Positions 22,868 to 36,565 of a stretch of DNA of 64,000 nt are shown here, one piece after another (the stretch's first letter is position 1; each line of letters begins with the position of its first letter). This stretch comes from Okapia johnstoni (Eukaryota > Chordata > Mammalia > Artiodactyla > Giraffidae). The notes beneath the pieces were generated by a model. The model ran no database searches, was not told the origin of the DNA, and worked only from the letters and a program-made list of their open reading frames with translations. The translations under genes were made by a program, and so were the position numbers. The stretch spans positions 75,101,001-75,165,000 of the forward strand of contig CM044312.1 of assembly GCA_024291935.2 (NCBI GenBank), written 5' to 3'.

Positions 22868-24399
22868 CTAAAAAGAAAAAATCAAGTATAAAATAAATAA
22901 AAAGTGTGCTATGTCTCATCTGCGTCCATAGGGCACAGAAGGCATTGCTTTGCATTTAAAAACCACTTCAGCAGCCATTCAACTGAGCACACCATTTCAG
23001 AGAACATCAGTTCAGAGTTCTCTGGAACATAAATACCAAAACCATATGTAGTTTGATTTCATCAACTTACCTGAACATATAAAATGTATCTAATACAACA
23101 TGCAAAATGTTGCTCTTGAAAAAATATTAAATATTATCAAACCCATGCATTTTGTTCACACTGTTATGAAGAAAACATTCTTAACTACAATTAAACCAAT
23201 TTTGTACGGGGAAGAAATAATTGTAAACACCAATATATTGTTTTCTATGTGCAGCAAGCAACTAGAAAAGTATAAACTCCCATTATATTATGGAATAGGA
23301 GTGGTAGAAAAAATCGTTAGGATTTTGTTGTGAAGCTTCCTTTAAGAAATTGTTAAAGCCTCAACTCTGCTCAGATAAAAAAGATTTCCATTAAGTGTCT
23401 TTTTCTTCACTATATGCAAGACAGTCCTAAGTAGAAGAAATAGATGTTATATAGAGGGCAGCATCATGGGTGTGTGTATGCTCTATGCTCAGAAGGGCCC
23501 CATACTCGGTTTAATCTTTGCTGCTGCCATCTTGAAATTCTTAACACTGTTTGAACAAAGAGCCCTACATTTTTATTTTGCTCTGGGTCCCGTAAATTAT
23601 GTTGCTGGACTGGTTACAGAGCATTTTGTGTTTCCTCTTTTTCTAGAAAGATAATTTTCACAGAAAAAAGTAGCAATATAATTAGCATTTCAATATCTTA
23701 CATTTAGGTTTTTTGGTCCCTTTTATATGAGCTGTCAAATAATTTAGGGTGAGTATTTGGCACAAATCACATGGTCGTATTATGTAGCTATGTGAGCTAG
23801 ATATAAATTCGATGACACCACCCAAGTTATAGTGCCAGATACTTGTGAATGCTACCAGCTTTACCTGAGGAAAAATACCTGCCATGGCAAGAACATCATT
23901 TAAAAAGAAATACTTGTTGAACAATTAGGTTTTCAATGAGCTTCATAGATGCCAATGTGAAATTCCATATTGTTCACTATTGGCTTCCACAGGAAATTCT
24001 AAACATGGCATGATTGAGTCTTTAAAAGTTTTAATGATTTTGATATACATTGGTAACAAGGAAGAGAAGTTCTTTTACCATTGAGAAATGGCAAAAGAAG
24101 TCCATAAAAATGACTACAATAAAACAAACAAGAATGATGACTTTTCTATCTTGACAATTCTTTTATTTTTGGTTTTATGGTGAGCATGAAATCTATAGGG
24201 AATGTGACTACTTGAACATAGTTACTTAATAACAACTTCCCTTTCCTCTGTTTCTCCAACTTCCTACAAATTCTACAAGAATCACAGTAAAATAAATGAG
24301 TATACAGATCACTCCTTTTAAATTCATAAGATGCTTTTAGTAGTTGAAAGAATTAAGTATAATTAAGTATGTGTCTTCAAATATATAATAGTTTTGAAC

Positions 24400-24518
24400 A
24401 TTTTTATTTTTGGCTGTGCAACCCAGCGTGCAGGATCCTAGTTCTCTGACCAGGGATCGAACTTGCATCCCCTACAATGGAAGTGTGAAGTCTTAACCAC
24501 TGGACACCTGCGAAGTCT
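24400..24518 (-). mobile_element. CHR-type tRNA-Glu SINE
   Basis: Read on the minus strand: GACTTCGCAGGTGTCCAGTGG, then TTCGATCCCTGGTCAGAGAAC, then the GCTGGGTTGCACAGCC end. It is the same family as the copy at 18192-18388. Confidence 0.75.
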
Positions 24519-25598
24519 CTTGAAAATATTTTAATTGTAAGGTCTTAGAAACTATTTTAAAATGCATGCAAACATTATTTGATCATACTACAGAGAAGTT
24601 CACTAAAATAGTATTTTATCACTTAATTGATTTGAATGTAGGCATATTCAATGTTAAGGAAACTTTTTACTCTGACTTTGGTTTAGAAATAATTCCTAGA
24701 AGATAGTGAACACATGATTGGTTTTACTTACTGTTTAGCATTGCGAGCAAACACATTTTCTTTAAATTATATCAACATGTATGCAAACAAGTTATTCAAG
24801 TTTGAGATTGTGCAGATGGTACTTCAATTATATCCATAGAAAGCGCCTGTTCTAATAACTTCCAATAGGAATGCTAGGATAACCTGACGTTTGATTTGTA
24901 TGAATAATGAGAAAATTAACTTTTTAAAATCTTACACTTTGGCAATTAAAACCCCCAAAATATAATAAGAAGAAATTTTTGAATTGAAAAAATCAGTCAC
25001 CATAAAACACTCACTAGTTTTAGTGATATTTATCACTATTTATATCTGTTATTTATATCAATATTTATCACTACTTCAAAAACATATTCTGGATTAAAAT
25101 TATTACATCATCTATCAAAATTTTATAGATTAAGGTATATCAAAATGTATATCACATAAAAGCTCATGATTTTTATTTATCTATTCCACAAATATTTAAG
25201 TGGCAGGCACTACACAATTTATCATCTTTGTATCTACTGTTTTATGCTGTTATAAAAATTAATAAAAATGATATTCTAGTAGAAAAAAACAGAAATACCT
25301 TGGCAATTAGCAAGATGAAGATGAGCCGCAGAGAAGGAAATTCACAAGTATTTTAAGTATATGAAGAGAAACCTTGACTCACGAGAGGTTAGAAGGTATG
25401 AATGAGAGCGATAGTGACGTATCACTTAACTCTCACTACACCGAGAAATGTTTGAAAGCCAGAGAAGACAGTGTGTGACCAGGATATGGGACAAGGGGAT
25501 CATGAGATAGTACGTGGCTGTTTAGCTCTATCACCACTGTATGACGTAAGAATACTATGACTATTTCTGGATGAAAAATACAACCGCTTGTTTACAAT

Positions 25599-25920
25599 TT
25601 ACAAGCATGTAATTATTTTATTGGGAATGTAGATAAATGCAACCACTCTAAGTACAATGTGGCAGAATGTTGTTAAATAAAGCACATGTACACCCCAGGA
25701 CCCAAAAAACTTCTTGAGTTTGTATTTATGGGGAGGTGGTGGCATCAGGGAAAATGGACAATGAGAATGCACTAAATATTTACGATGGAAACACTTAGCA
25801 GTCTTAACAAAGAAATCATACCAGTTGCTAACACCAAAAGATGGATCCATCTTAAAAGCATCTGACAAGTAAAAACATGTGAGAAACAGGATCTGATCGA
25901 AGGGCAATGACATTTACATT
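25599..25920 (-). other. Unrecognised 104-codon frame with a poly(A) signal
   Basis: A minus-strand frame of 104 codons starts MSLPFDQILFLTCFYLSDAF. About 10 bases before its stop is AATAAA (in ...CCCAATAAAATAATTAC). Base composition is less A/T-rich than the surroundings and it lies in the same strand as PCLO. It could be a 3'-UTR-derived processed pseudogene, an intronic polyadenylation site or chance. No A-tail is seen after the signal, and I recognise no protein family. Confidence 0.25.
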
Positions 25921-26539
25921 CATTAAAATGGTATACCACACGAATTAACATTATACATTATACAAACAAAAAATAGACATTACATAAATTATAACGGTTG
26001 CTCATGGAGGTAAGAACAGATAGGTAAAGAAATGAGATTAAACAAATGAATTAAAAAATGAATAAACAAACAAACGCCCCCCCAACACACGCACATGGTA
26101 GGTGGGGACCTAATGAGAACCAGTGGGGTTGGGGTTGCTGTGCTACGAAATAAGAATCTGATATAGCTGAGTAAAACAAAAAAACACCAAACTTAATTAA
26201 TTCAAAATTTGTACATATTATTCCCCTTTTCCACTGATATTATTAACTATGACTCTAGATTAGTTTCCTAAATTTGGACATCTGTGCTCATGAATTCTCA
26301 ATAAACTAGCAGTGGCAGGAGAAACTCAGCTGAAATGGCTATTTGTCTTGGCTTTCTAAATAGCAAAGAAACCACGCAAGTGAGTTTCCGAAGTCCAGTA
26401 AGTTATCCCCATCAGTTACACTAGTTACTTATGCATTTTCAAGTTAGGCCATGTTAATGTGTGAAATGCATAGACAGATGTATTTTATTACTTTCAAAAC
26501 TACGTTTAACGTTTTTAGCCTATTTATATATTAACACTG

Positions 26540-26590
26540 GCTAAAGTCCATTGGTCTGCAAAAGAGTTGGACACGACTTAACAACAAAAC
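26540..26590 (+). repeat. BovA/Bov-tA 3' tail scrap
   Basis: CAAAAGAGTTGGACACGACTTAACAACAAAAC matches the terminal BovA text on the plus strand. Only about 50 bp remain. Confidence 0.6.
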
Positions 26591-27716
26591 ATATTTTAAC
26601 ATAAATGTTAACATAAAGAATGAAAGAAAGGTGGAAAAAGGGAAGAGTAAAGGGAAGAAAGAATGAAGGGAGGTAAAGGTATAAAAAAAAATTGAATATA
26701 GTTTCCTGAATATACACGTCAAAGGAGATGCCCTAATCTATGACAAGATGTTCAACACTATACACCTGAACACTTAAAAAATCAGCAAAGTATGGCTTTC
26801 ATACAAAAGCTCTAAATGAAATTAACTTATACATTACAAAAGTGTCACATTCTGAATGTGACAAGTTATCTAAGAAATATCAAAGACTACTGCTAAACTG
26901 AGTTTACTCCCATTATTTTTTTTCCTATTTCTGAGTCTACTGAAAGTATAGTGAATTAATGACTTCTACACTTACAGGTATAAAACAGATTTAGCCCCAT
27001 TCATACAAAATTTTTAAAGAAAACAGATTATCACCTCCTTTGCAGTATTACTGGTCAATTTATCATTGACCAGGGTCACTGAAAGAGGATTGCATGAATA
27101 AAATGTCTTGTAAAAACATGTCACAACTATTTCATAGACTCATTATAAAGCAAGCAAGATCCTGTTAGATATAGTAGTTTTAGTTTTTTGTACAATAGAG
27201 AAGTAAAACATGAAGTGACATGACTTACGCCACACATTTAGTTAATGGTAATGCAGAAATAGGAACTCTGTTTAACTGTCTCTCAGGCCAACGCTAGTAT
27301 CAGTAAATAAGAAAACTCATTCAAATTATGCTAACTAAAACTATGTCATAGCCCATCTGAATGTAAACAATGTTCAAATATGTAAAACTGGGCACAAAGA
27401 ACACATATATTATCTATAATGTTATTTTTAATCACAATAAAGACAGATAATGTATTGACAGAAATTGTTTATCTATATGACAGTATTATTCGAAGGTTTG
27501 GACATGCAAAAATTGAAGATCTTATTGAACAAACAAACTGTGGGATATATCATTTTATTGTGGGTAAACGATGACCGTTAGGAGGGAAAAAAAGCTGACT
27601 GGCTTCATCATCTTTTTTCTCCACTCCACTCCCAGAAAAGGAACCAATATTACATTTCTACAAGGCACAATGATGGGAAACTATGCTAAGCCCTGCTGAA
27701 AGAGAAAATAATGTAG

Positions 27717-28510
27717 GAAGGTTTGGTCAATATCACTAATTGTCAGGGAAATGCAAATCAAAACCACAATGAAATATCATCTTACATTGCTAGGTTGGCT
27801 ATTATAAAACAAAACAAGACAAAAAACCACACAAAAGACGCTACGTGTTGGTAAAGAAGTGAAGGAATTGGAACTAGTACACTCTGGTGGTTACTTTGCA
27901 AAATGGTGTAGCCACTATGGAAAACTATGAAGTTTCCTAAAAGTTAAAAATAGAATTACTACATGATTTAGCAATCCTACTGCTGGGGATTTATTCAGAA
28001 GAGTTGAAATGATGATCTTAAAGAGATATCAGCATTCCCACATTCTCTGCAGTGCCATACACAATAGCTCAAATATGGAAATAACCTAAATATCCATTAA
28101 CAGATAAATCAATAAAGAAAAACACAGTTTATAAATACTAAAGAATATTATTCAGCATTTATTGCTCCTGAATTCAGGAAATTTGTAATATGAGGCATGG
28201 ATAAACCTTGACAATATTATGCTAAGTGAATTAAACTCAGGCACAGGAGAACAAATATTGCATGATTCCATCTGGATGATGTATCTAAAATAGTCAAACT
28301 CATGGGAGCAAAGAACAGAATGGAAACAGGGAATTTCTAATTAACTTGTATGAAAGCTCAGTTTTGCAAGACAAATAAGCTTCAGATATCTGTAAATAAC
28401 ATTGTGCCTTTAGATATCAATACTGTATTGTTATCTAAATGTTATGTTAAAAACCATGAAGAGGTTAAGCCTCATGTTAAAAGTAGTAAGTGCAATTTTA
28501 AAAAGGGAAA
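27717..28510 (+). repeat. Old L1 (L1M-type) ORF2 end and 3' UTR
   Basis: GGGAAATGCAAATCAAAACC, TGCTGGGGATTTATTCAGAAG and ...CAATAGCTCAAATATGGAAA are standard L1 ORF2 C-terminal text. It ends in an A-rich stretch. It is heavily mutated and non-coding. Confidence 0.8.
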
Positions 28511-29785
28511 AAAAATAATGTAGGATGAATAAAAAGAATGGGAAGTAAAGAGTTCTAGGGAGAAGATCTCCCCTAACAATGGTGGTTGGAGGTTGCAAAG
28601 GCAGTAGGGAACAGCATCCTATTTGCTTATATTATCCAGGGAAGATGGCATTACTTCAAAAAGAAATTTCTATGTGGTGCCTTTAGAAAAGCTGATCTTA
28701 GATTTGGTGGCTCAGATTAGACAAAATTACTCTCATGAAAATTTGGTCATAGTATAAGGGCACCACCCACTCAAGGAAGTGGGCTGTCTAGATCACCACC
28801 CTCTCTGTGGTGCGGGTCAATGTACAGGGACCCAACCTTCATTGTTCTAGAATGTTTAAGACCCTCACTGGGAATTTCTCCAGCACTCATGGGGAGAGAA
28901 ACATCAAATAATAAATGTGATTCAATTTTCCAACAGTAGATGAAAGAAAGATTAGAATTGATTACATTTGATTTACAGAAAATGTAAAGTGCTTATTATA
29001 CACCAGAATGGCGTTGCAAACTCATGCTTTTTAGACAGAGTTAAGGTAAAAAGGGAAATGGATTTAGCCATGATTTGTGGGCTCAACTTGAAGAAGGTTA
29101 TCATTATAGATTCTGTTTCTAATTGCTATGACTACTAACACAATCTATTATTGCAGCTCAGTATTTCCTAGAAGGATTGGTAGGGATGCCAAAGTTACTC
29201 TGTGGATACAGTTTAAGGTGTTTAGAATTAGATATGTTACTTCAAACAGACTTAAATAGAACGTGGATGAATAATGCAGGAAACACTTTATGGGTACTGA
29301 AATTTGATATATCCCCTCCAAAATAATATAACATATGGAGATAGCCAATGATAGGTATATGATGCTAACATCTCATTTAAATCAGGTTGCAATTCATATA
29401 TTTAAAAACTTTCTCCATTTAATTTCCTAATATATTTTGTCAAAATACTCAGAGTAGGTGTTTTCTATTTACTTTCTAATTAAATGGCATGAACAGATTA
29501 ATATGATCGAATACCATGACCAGCTAATAGTAACAGATTAGTCCAAAATGCATGCATGATTATATAGAGACACAGAGTTGGGTTAAATAGATATAGGAAG
29601 CTAGGTTAAATCACACAATTGTGCATGAGAGAAGCTTGTCTTAACTGGTGCCTCCTCTGCTTTAAGTATCCCTAGTGAAATATCAAGAATTTTAACTTTA
29701 TGTTCTTAATTTTTTTTTGGTATTCATGTATTCTGCAATATTCCATTTATAAAGTTATTTAAATATATCCCACTAAGCAAGAGAG

Positions 29786-30900
29786 TTCCAGAAAAACATC
29801 TATTTCTGCTTTATTGACTATTCCAACGCCTTTGACTGTGTGGATCACAATAAACTGTGGAAAATTCTGAAGGAGATGGGAATACCAGACCACCTGACCT
29901 GCCTCTTGAGAAACCTGTAAGCAGGTCAGGGAGCAACAGTTAGAACTGGACGTGGAACAACAGACTGGTTCCAAATGGGAAAAGGAGTACGCCAAGGCTG
30001 TATATTGTCGCCCTGCTTATTTAACTTATATGCAGAGTACATCAAGAGAAATGCTGGGCTGGATGAAGCACAAGCTGGAATCAAAATTTCCAGGAGAAAT
30101 ATCAATAACCTCAGATATGCAGATGACACCACCCTTATGGCAGAAAGTGAAGAAGAACTAAGAGCCTCTTGACGAAAGTGCGAGAGGAGAGTGAAAAAGT
30201 TGGTGTAAAGCTCAACATTCAGAAAACTAAGATTATGGCATCTGGTCCCATCACTTCATGGCAAATACATGGGGAAACAGTGAGAGACTTTATTTTTTGG
30301 GGCTCCAAAATCACTGCAGATGGTGATTGCAGCCATGAAATTAAAAGATGCTTACTCCTTGGAAGGAAAATTATGACCAATCTAGACAGCATATTAAAAA
30401 GCAGAGACATTACTTTGTCAACAAAGGTCCGTCTAGTCAAGGCTGTGGTTTTTCCAGTAGTCATGTATGGATGTGAGAGTTGGACTATAAAGAAAGCTGA
30501 GCATTGAAGAATTGATGCTTCTGAACTGTGGTGTTGGAGAAGACTCTTGAAAGTTCCTTGGACTGTAAAAAGATCCAACCAGTCCATCCTAATGGAAATC
30601 AGTCCTGGGTGTTCACTGGAAGGACTGATGTTAAAACTGAAACTCCAATATTTTGGCCACCTGATGAAAAGAGTTGACTCATTTGAAAAGACCCTGATGT
30701 TAGGAAATATTGAAGGCAGGAGGAGAAGGGGACAATGAGGATGAGATGGTTGGATGGCATCACCGACTCAATGGACATGAGTCTGGGTAAACTCTGGGAG
30801 TTGGTGATGGACAGGGAGGCCTGGCGTGCTGCGATTCATGGGGTCACAAAGAGTCAGACAAGACTGAGCGACTGAACTGAACTGAACTAAACTCAGAGAA
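29786..30900 (+). mobile_element. BovB (RTE) LINE, 5'-truncated, plus strand
   Basis: The copy starts inside the reverse transcriptase (FIDYSNAFDCVDHNKL near 29800-29860). It continues through the catalytic YADDTTLMA at 30109-30140, the RxxxxxSWTIKKAE region near 30470, and the C-terminal text [10 protein letters not shown] in another frame. It ends in the (ACTGA)-rich 3' tail near 30890. It is broken into at least four frames (30169-30507, 30547-30738 and others), so it is dead. Confidence 0.93.
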
Positions 30901-33534
30901 TGGAGTTTAACACAAAATATCGTCAATTTATGTTTGGAAAAGTGTTTCCTAATAAACACAAGAAATATTTAAACCAGTGGCAAAAAAATCATCATCTCCA
31001 CCAAGAATACATACATATATATATTACATACAAATTCTATTTCATAACATTATTTGATAGATAAAATACGCAGAACTTTGATTTCTAAGTTGTAACTTTA
31101 AATCATGTGCAAAATCAGACAGAAAGAAAATTATATTTTGAAAATTAAAGTTAGAAAATGAAATCCCCTAATTAAAATTTAAGAGCAAAAGAGATTCCAA
31201 TATACTTATTATACAGTATAAAAAAATACTTTTTTTTCATAGAAGGAATTTTAAAAAAATCATAACCTATGTACTCATCACTAGAAATATTATCACATGA
31301 TCAATTTTTGTGCATACAAATGTTGATTTCATATTTTGCTTATTTTGAGCCAAATACGACATAATTATTATGAATGGGATAATCAAAACCTAAAAGGTGA
31401 ACGTTAAATTACATAAGTTCTTTCATCATTTAAAGAGTTAAAGGATAGAAATAAAATGGAGGAGTCATTTCAAACAATAATAACCATTCTACCACCCTGA
31501 GAGAAACTTTAAAAACAGAAAATGAATTATGTGTTACTTCATAAGAAATGCCAATATTTTATTATTTATATCCTGAAGAAGAATTAGCAAATAACTCACT
31601 TTGGCTTGATGGATGTTCAATACATAACATTCAATGGTAGAATTCTATTCAAAAACTTCTCAATCACTTTTAGAAAATAGAATGTAATTTTAATATATAT
31701 AATTAGTATATAAAACATATTACAATAATTGATTTTTCCACTAATGAACCAAAGTTGTCTAAGAAGACAACACTTTAACAGCAATATCTGCCAAATGATA
31801 GAGAACAAAACTCAATTATTTCCCTCCAGCTCTTTAAAATTCACATAGAGAAATGACTTCTCCTAATTCGAAGCAAACATGATAACGTAATATATTTTAG
31901 ATAAATATAATGGCAATATATTCTAGATAAATTAAATAAAACTTTTTTGTTTAAAAGGAATAAAGAAGTCTTTTTTGATTAAAAGGAATAAAATTAGACC
32001 TATTTCACTTAAGTTAATCACACCAACACGGGATTTTTTTGTAAAGTTATTTTGACCACCTATCCTCATTTAATGTTTATAGCTATTCAGTAAAGTATAT
32101 AGGATAAATGTAACTATCCTTATTTTTACAGATCTAAGATCTGTTTTAGAAATTACACTGAGTGGTAGTTCAAAAAGGCAAGACTTCTGATTCTTCATCT
32201 AAGCCCAAGAATATTAGTAGCATTTTTGTTTAAAACATACAGAATATCTACTTATAACATTTTGGCTATTTTTAAGCTAATAACCATAGATTTACGTGCA
32301 TAATCAATATGAATAAATGTACTTATTTATGATAAAAGTACTGTATGTGTCAAAGACAGGCCTAGATAGATGCTGGGTCATATCATTAATCATGATTTCT
32401 AACATGATTTTTCCTACTTAGAAGTAGGGGTATCATGAACACATGCTCGTAAAAGTAAACAAGATTACAGCTCCAGTCTTAAGCTGAGAAATGAGAGAGG
32501 TGATGTATAAAAATATATTATAATGGATTGGCATAAGTTATGAAAGGCCTGGTAGGTTACATTAAACTCAGGCTTAACTCACTGGATAATAGAAGACATA
32601 AGAAAAATTTGCCATAATCAAATTCTCGTTTCAATAACTGTCTGCAGTTTGGATGTTAATGTCAGTCTCTTCATGTTTTCTCTTGTACGTATTTCTATTG
32701 TTACACTCAAAACACTTTATTTTACATTATCCATTTGTGTAATTGTCTCCACTGCTGTTCTGTGAATTTCTACATCTGTACATATGTTTACTGAATGAAT
32801 GAATGCAGGTAGAGACAGACTGGAAATTGGGAGACTAATGAAGAAGATAAGAATTCAAAACTGCAGCAGAAGATAGGATTATACATTTTTACACTTAACA
32901 TAATCATCAGAAAATACTTTCATGAGGAAAACATGGAATGGCTGAGAATCAGTTTTTCAAATATAGTATTTAAATCCATTTCCCACAATTCATTAATATA
33001 AACTATTTAAGTTCAATAAAAGATTGAGAGATTTTATTCATTTTTGTTCCTCTCCAACACCTAAGTAGATATTGACAGACACATAGTTTTCATATATAAA
33101 AATGCATTACAGAATGATTTTTCATCATAAACATTAAAAACTGTGGTTCTTTAGTGAGAAACAATTCGAAAGTGATAGGAATAAGAAACATTTGAAATGC
33201 CACCTGTAGAACTACACAAATACACATTTTAAGTTGTATGATGTCTATTAAAGAATGTATACTTATTGTATTAATTAACATAAGATTAAGACTTGAATGT
33301 TAAATGCTCTGTAGGTTTCTTACATTATGTAGGGATTTAAGTTTTTTTTTTTTAATTTAACTTTTCAAAAAACTTTGGCTTATAGTACCTTTTGGCTTGT
33401 GAAATTTGAATACTATGTATGGGAGCAAATGAATAAACATATTGAGGTCATTTTCACTGAGCTGAAATTTAATATACATGTTGTATTAGTATTTATAGAC
33501 ACATGATATAGCATCATTTATCCCCAAGTCCTCT

Positions 33535-34180
33535 GTTCCCACCTTGGTCTGAACATCCTCAATTCATGCCTGGATTATTTCTGTAGCTTCCTAACTGCTC
33601 TCTTTCCTAGTCTTTACTCCTTCAAACTATTATCCTTATAGCAGTCAGAATGATTTTATTTAAACGTCATTCAGCTTGTGTCGGCCCCGTGCCTTCTCAG
33701 TTGACATTAATAGAAGCTGAAGTCCTTTACACTGACCTACAAGATTCTACCTCTGCTACCTCTGTTACCGCCATTACTTTTCTGCCCACAACTCCTGCTC
33801 TCTTCTCTCACATCCTCACCCAGTGCCAGCCATGCTGACCTCCACGTGGTCTTATTGTTCCTGGCACATAGCAGGTAAGCTCTTGCTCTGAGCCTTTGCC
33901 CCTTCCTTTCCTCTGCCTATAAGACCACTGACTGTAAGCTGACTCCTTCCTCTCCTTGGGGGCTTTCCTCAGTTGTTGACTTCTTGGTGAACCCTTCCCT
34001 GACCGTTTCGTCTGAAATTGCAACCTCACCCTATGGTGTATGCACCCTCCTGGGTATCTTTTTCTCCTCAGCACTTATTACCACTTCTTATGTGATATTA
34101 TGAATAGGTTTGTTGCTTTCAGTCTCACCTACTAAAATGTATGGTCTATATTTTCTTCATTTACATCTCACAGGACCAAG
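33535..34180 (+). repeat. L2 LINE, sense on plus
   Basis: The run of text includes AGCTTCCTAACTGCTCTC, GAAGTCCTTTACACTGACC, GCCAGCCATGCTGACC, GAGCCTTTGCCCCTTCC and GAACCCTTCCCTGACC, in the order of the L2 ORF2 C-terminus. Local G+C is clearly higher than in the flanks. Open frames at 33650 (+) and 33808 (-) are shadows of it. Confidence 0.8.
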
Positions 34181-34397
34181 AGAGGTTGCTCTACAGAGCG
34201 TACATTTAAACACACGCACACAATTATATATTAAATTTAGACACACATATACATGTATGCTAGAATTTAGAACACTCAAGCACCGTATCTGACAGTAATG
34301 GGATCTAGTAAAAAACTAGAGAGGAAAGGCAAACAAAAGTAGCCTAAGGGAAAATAGAACCAATTCAATTTTCTTCCACCACTCTCAGTGTAACTCA

Positions 34398-34398
<1 letters not shown>

Positions 34399-34468
<70 letters not shown>
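34399..34468. repeat. (TA)35 microsatellite
   Basis: An uninterrupted TA run of about 70 bp. It is the longest simple repeat in the window and probably highly polymorphic. Confidence 0.97.
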
Positions 34469-34472
<4 letters not shown>

Positions 34473-34979
34473 TTGTAGTCTGATATGAAAACCTGCATTC
34501 CCACAGAATATTCTTTCTGCTCCAGCTCATCACTATATTTGGAACATAGCAGTACTCCATCACAGCAAATAGATAAAGTATGAACTACTTAAAAAATTAA
34601 ACAATAAAAGAGATAAAAGCTTAAAAAGATCTATTTCAGTTCCTGGACAGTTTGTTGCTCTCAAGAGCTTACAGTCTGTTCTTAGACATTCCCTGAAAGT
34701 TACTTGGAATTCTTTGGGATGGGAGGAGGCATATCTGTAAGTTACACTTAGTTATGGTACTTGTTATGGTAGAAGTGTGCAGAATCAACCAATGTATTCT
34801 GCATTTCTATATTTCTCTCATTGAAACTAGTAGACAAGAAAATACAAATTGTCAAAAAAGTCAGTAAGTAATGGGTTTTCTTTCCATAAAGGTATCTTTC
34901 TCTTAGTTCTTCAGAGTTATTTTATATCTGTTGCTCATTCAGACCCTGACCAAACTTTTCCTCCATAATGAATATACTC

Positions 34980-35100
34980 TATCCACTGCCTTTCTAGGCT
35001 GTAAGCATCTTGAAAGCAAGGTGGAATTCTATCATTCTACATCATTCTAGGATATACCTGTAGAGTACAGGATAAGTGTTTTGATCCATTTTGTTAAGTA
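34980..35100 (+). repeat. L2 3'-end-like fragment
   Basis: TTTCTAGGCTGTAAGCATCTTG and ...GAGTACAGGATAAGTG resemble the L2 3' end. Weak and diverged. Confidence 0.4.
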
Positions 35101-35734
35101 TTTCCTATATTTCTAATATTCTCACCTCTACTCCTTCATAACAACTTTCCTTCTGAACTCCTTTTTATCACCTCCATCTACCTTGTCAGTATATATTACT
35201 GCATACAAGTAGGTTCTTACAATTCTGCAGTAAGTACCTCAGTGTTCTTCGCCAATAAGAAATAACATCTCATGCAGGGATGAATGCACCTTATTATCAG
35301 GCCTGAAGCTTATGCAATTTAAAGAAAAACAGAAAACTATGAACACAAAATTGAAATAAGTGAACATTTGTTAAAAGAACAAAATAAATCACAACAAATT
35401 ACAAGTGTTAAAAAGCTGAAAACTGCCACAAACATCACACATGTTTTTTAACTTTCTGGAGACTTGTAAAGGGCCTGTACAAGTGAGGAATAGCCCTGAG
35501 ACTTAAGTGTCATGATTTGTCAATTCTGATCTCACTTTCCTTCTTTTATCCTATGTAATTAGTCTCACATTCTTAATCCTAGTAGTTTTTCCATTATAGC
35601 AGATACCTCTAGCAGATCAACGCTCCCTCTTACAGGAAGCCTGAACTTTGTATGATTAACTGTCATCTATGAAAAGAATTTTGTCTACCTTCAACAAAAT
35701 AGCTTCTTCAGCTAGTCTAGTTATTTATAGTTAA

Positions 35735-35945
35735 CAAAGCACTCGCTTAAGCACAAAAAACATATCAGCTCCTTTTATACTTTCAGTTAACCTAGTGAGA
35801 GAGGTCGTGAAGCCTCCTAGTTAAAATATCAACCCATACAGATGAGATAAAAGGAGATTCAAAGAACATAAGCAACTTGCCTAGCAACATGAGGATGGTG
35901 TTAATTCAGTCTTCTGACTTCAAGTCTGTGCTTTGTCTATTAGGA
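35735..35945 (+). repeat. MIR SINE
   Basis: CAGATGAGATAAAAGGAGATTC, ATAAGCAACTTGCCTAGCAAC and TCTGACTTCAAGTCTGTGC follow MIR order. Confidence 0.65.
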
Positions 35946-36089
35946 GTATTCTAAATCCTTGCAGTTCAGAGCTCAGACCTGAACAAGGTCAATTATGCAC
36001 ATACAGATAGAGGGGATATAGTTCAAGTTTAATAGCACAGACTCCTCTTACCATCAAAGATTTTCAAAGTAAGTACCACTGCTTCTGTG

Positions 36090-36565
36090 AGACACTGTGA
36101 TAAACACTATATTAAATGTTTCTGATATATTATTTTTGCTGATAACAATTTGGCAGACACCATTATTATGCCAATTTCCCAACTGAGAATACCAAGGTAC
36201 TAAAAGTTAAACAAATTTTCCAGGCAGTAAGTACTAGCTGCTGCTGCTAAGTCGCTTCAGTCGTGTCTGACTCTGAGCGACCCCATAGAAGGCAGCCCAC
36301 CAGGCTCCGCCGTTCCTGGGATTCTCCAGGCAAGAATAGTGGAGTGGGTTGCCATTTCCTTCTCCGGTGCATGAAAGTGAAAAGTGAAAGTAAAGTTGCT
36401 CAGTCATGTCCGACTCTTAGCGACCCTATGGACTGCAGCCTACCAGGCCCCTCCACCCATGGGATTTTCCAGGCAAGAGTACTGGAGTGGGGTGCCATTG
36501 CCTTCTCCGGTAAGTACTAGAGCTCAATCTAAATCCTGATGTCTCTGACTCTAAAAACATTCTCT
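36090..36565 (+). repeat. MIR SINE split by a Bov-A2
   Basis: The left part (to 36237) has ACCATTATTATGCCAATTTCC... and CCAGGCAGTAAGTACTAG. The right part (from 36510) resumes TAGAGCTCAATCTAAATCCTG. Removing the SINE and one target copy gives a continuous MIR. Confidence 0.7.
36238..36509 (-). mobile_element. Bov-A2 SINE with 11-bp target duplication
   Basis: Two BovA monomers lie in reverse orientation, starting after a short CTG run and ending ...GCCATTGCCTTCTCCG. The direct repeat GTAAGTACTAG is at 36227-36237 and 36510-36520. The host sequence is a MIR, which dates the order of insertion. Confidence 0.93.
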
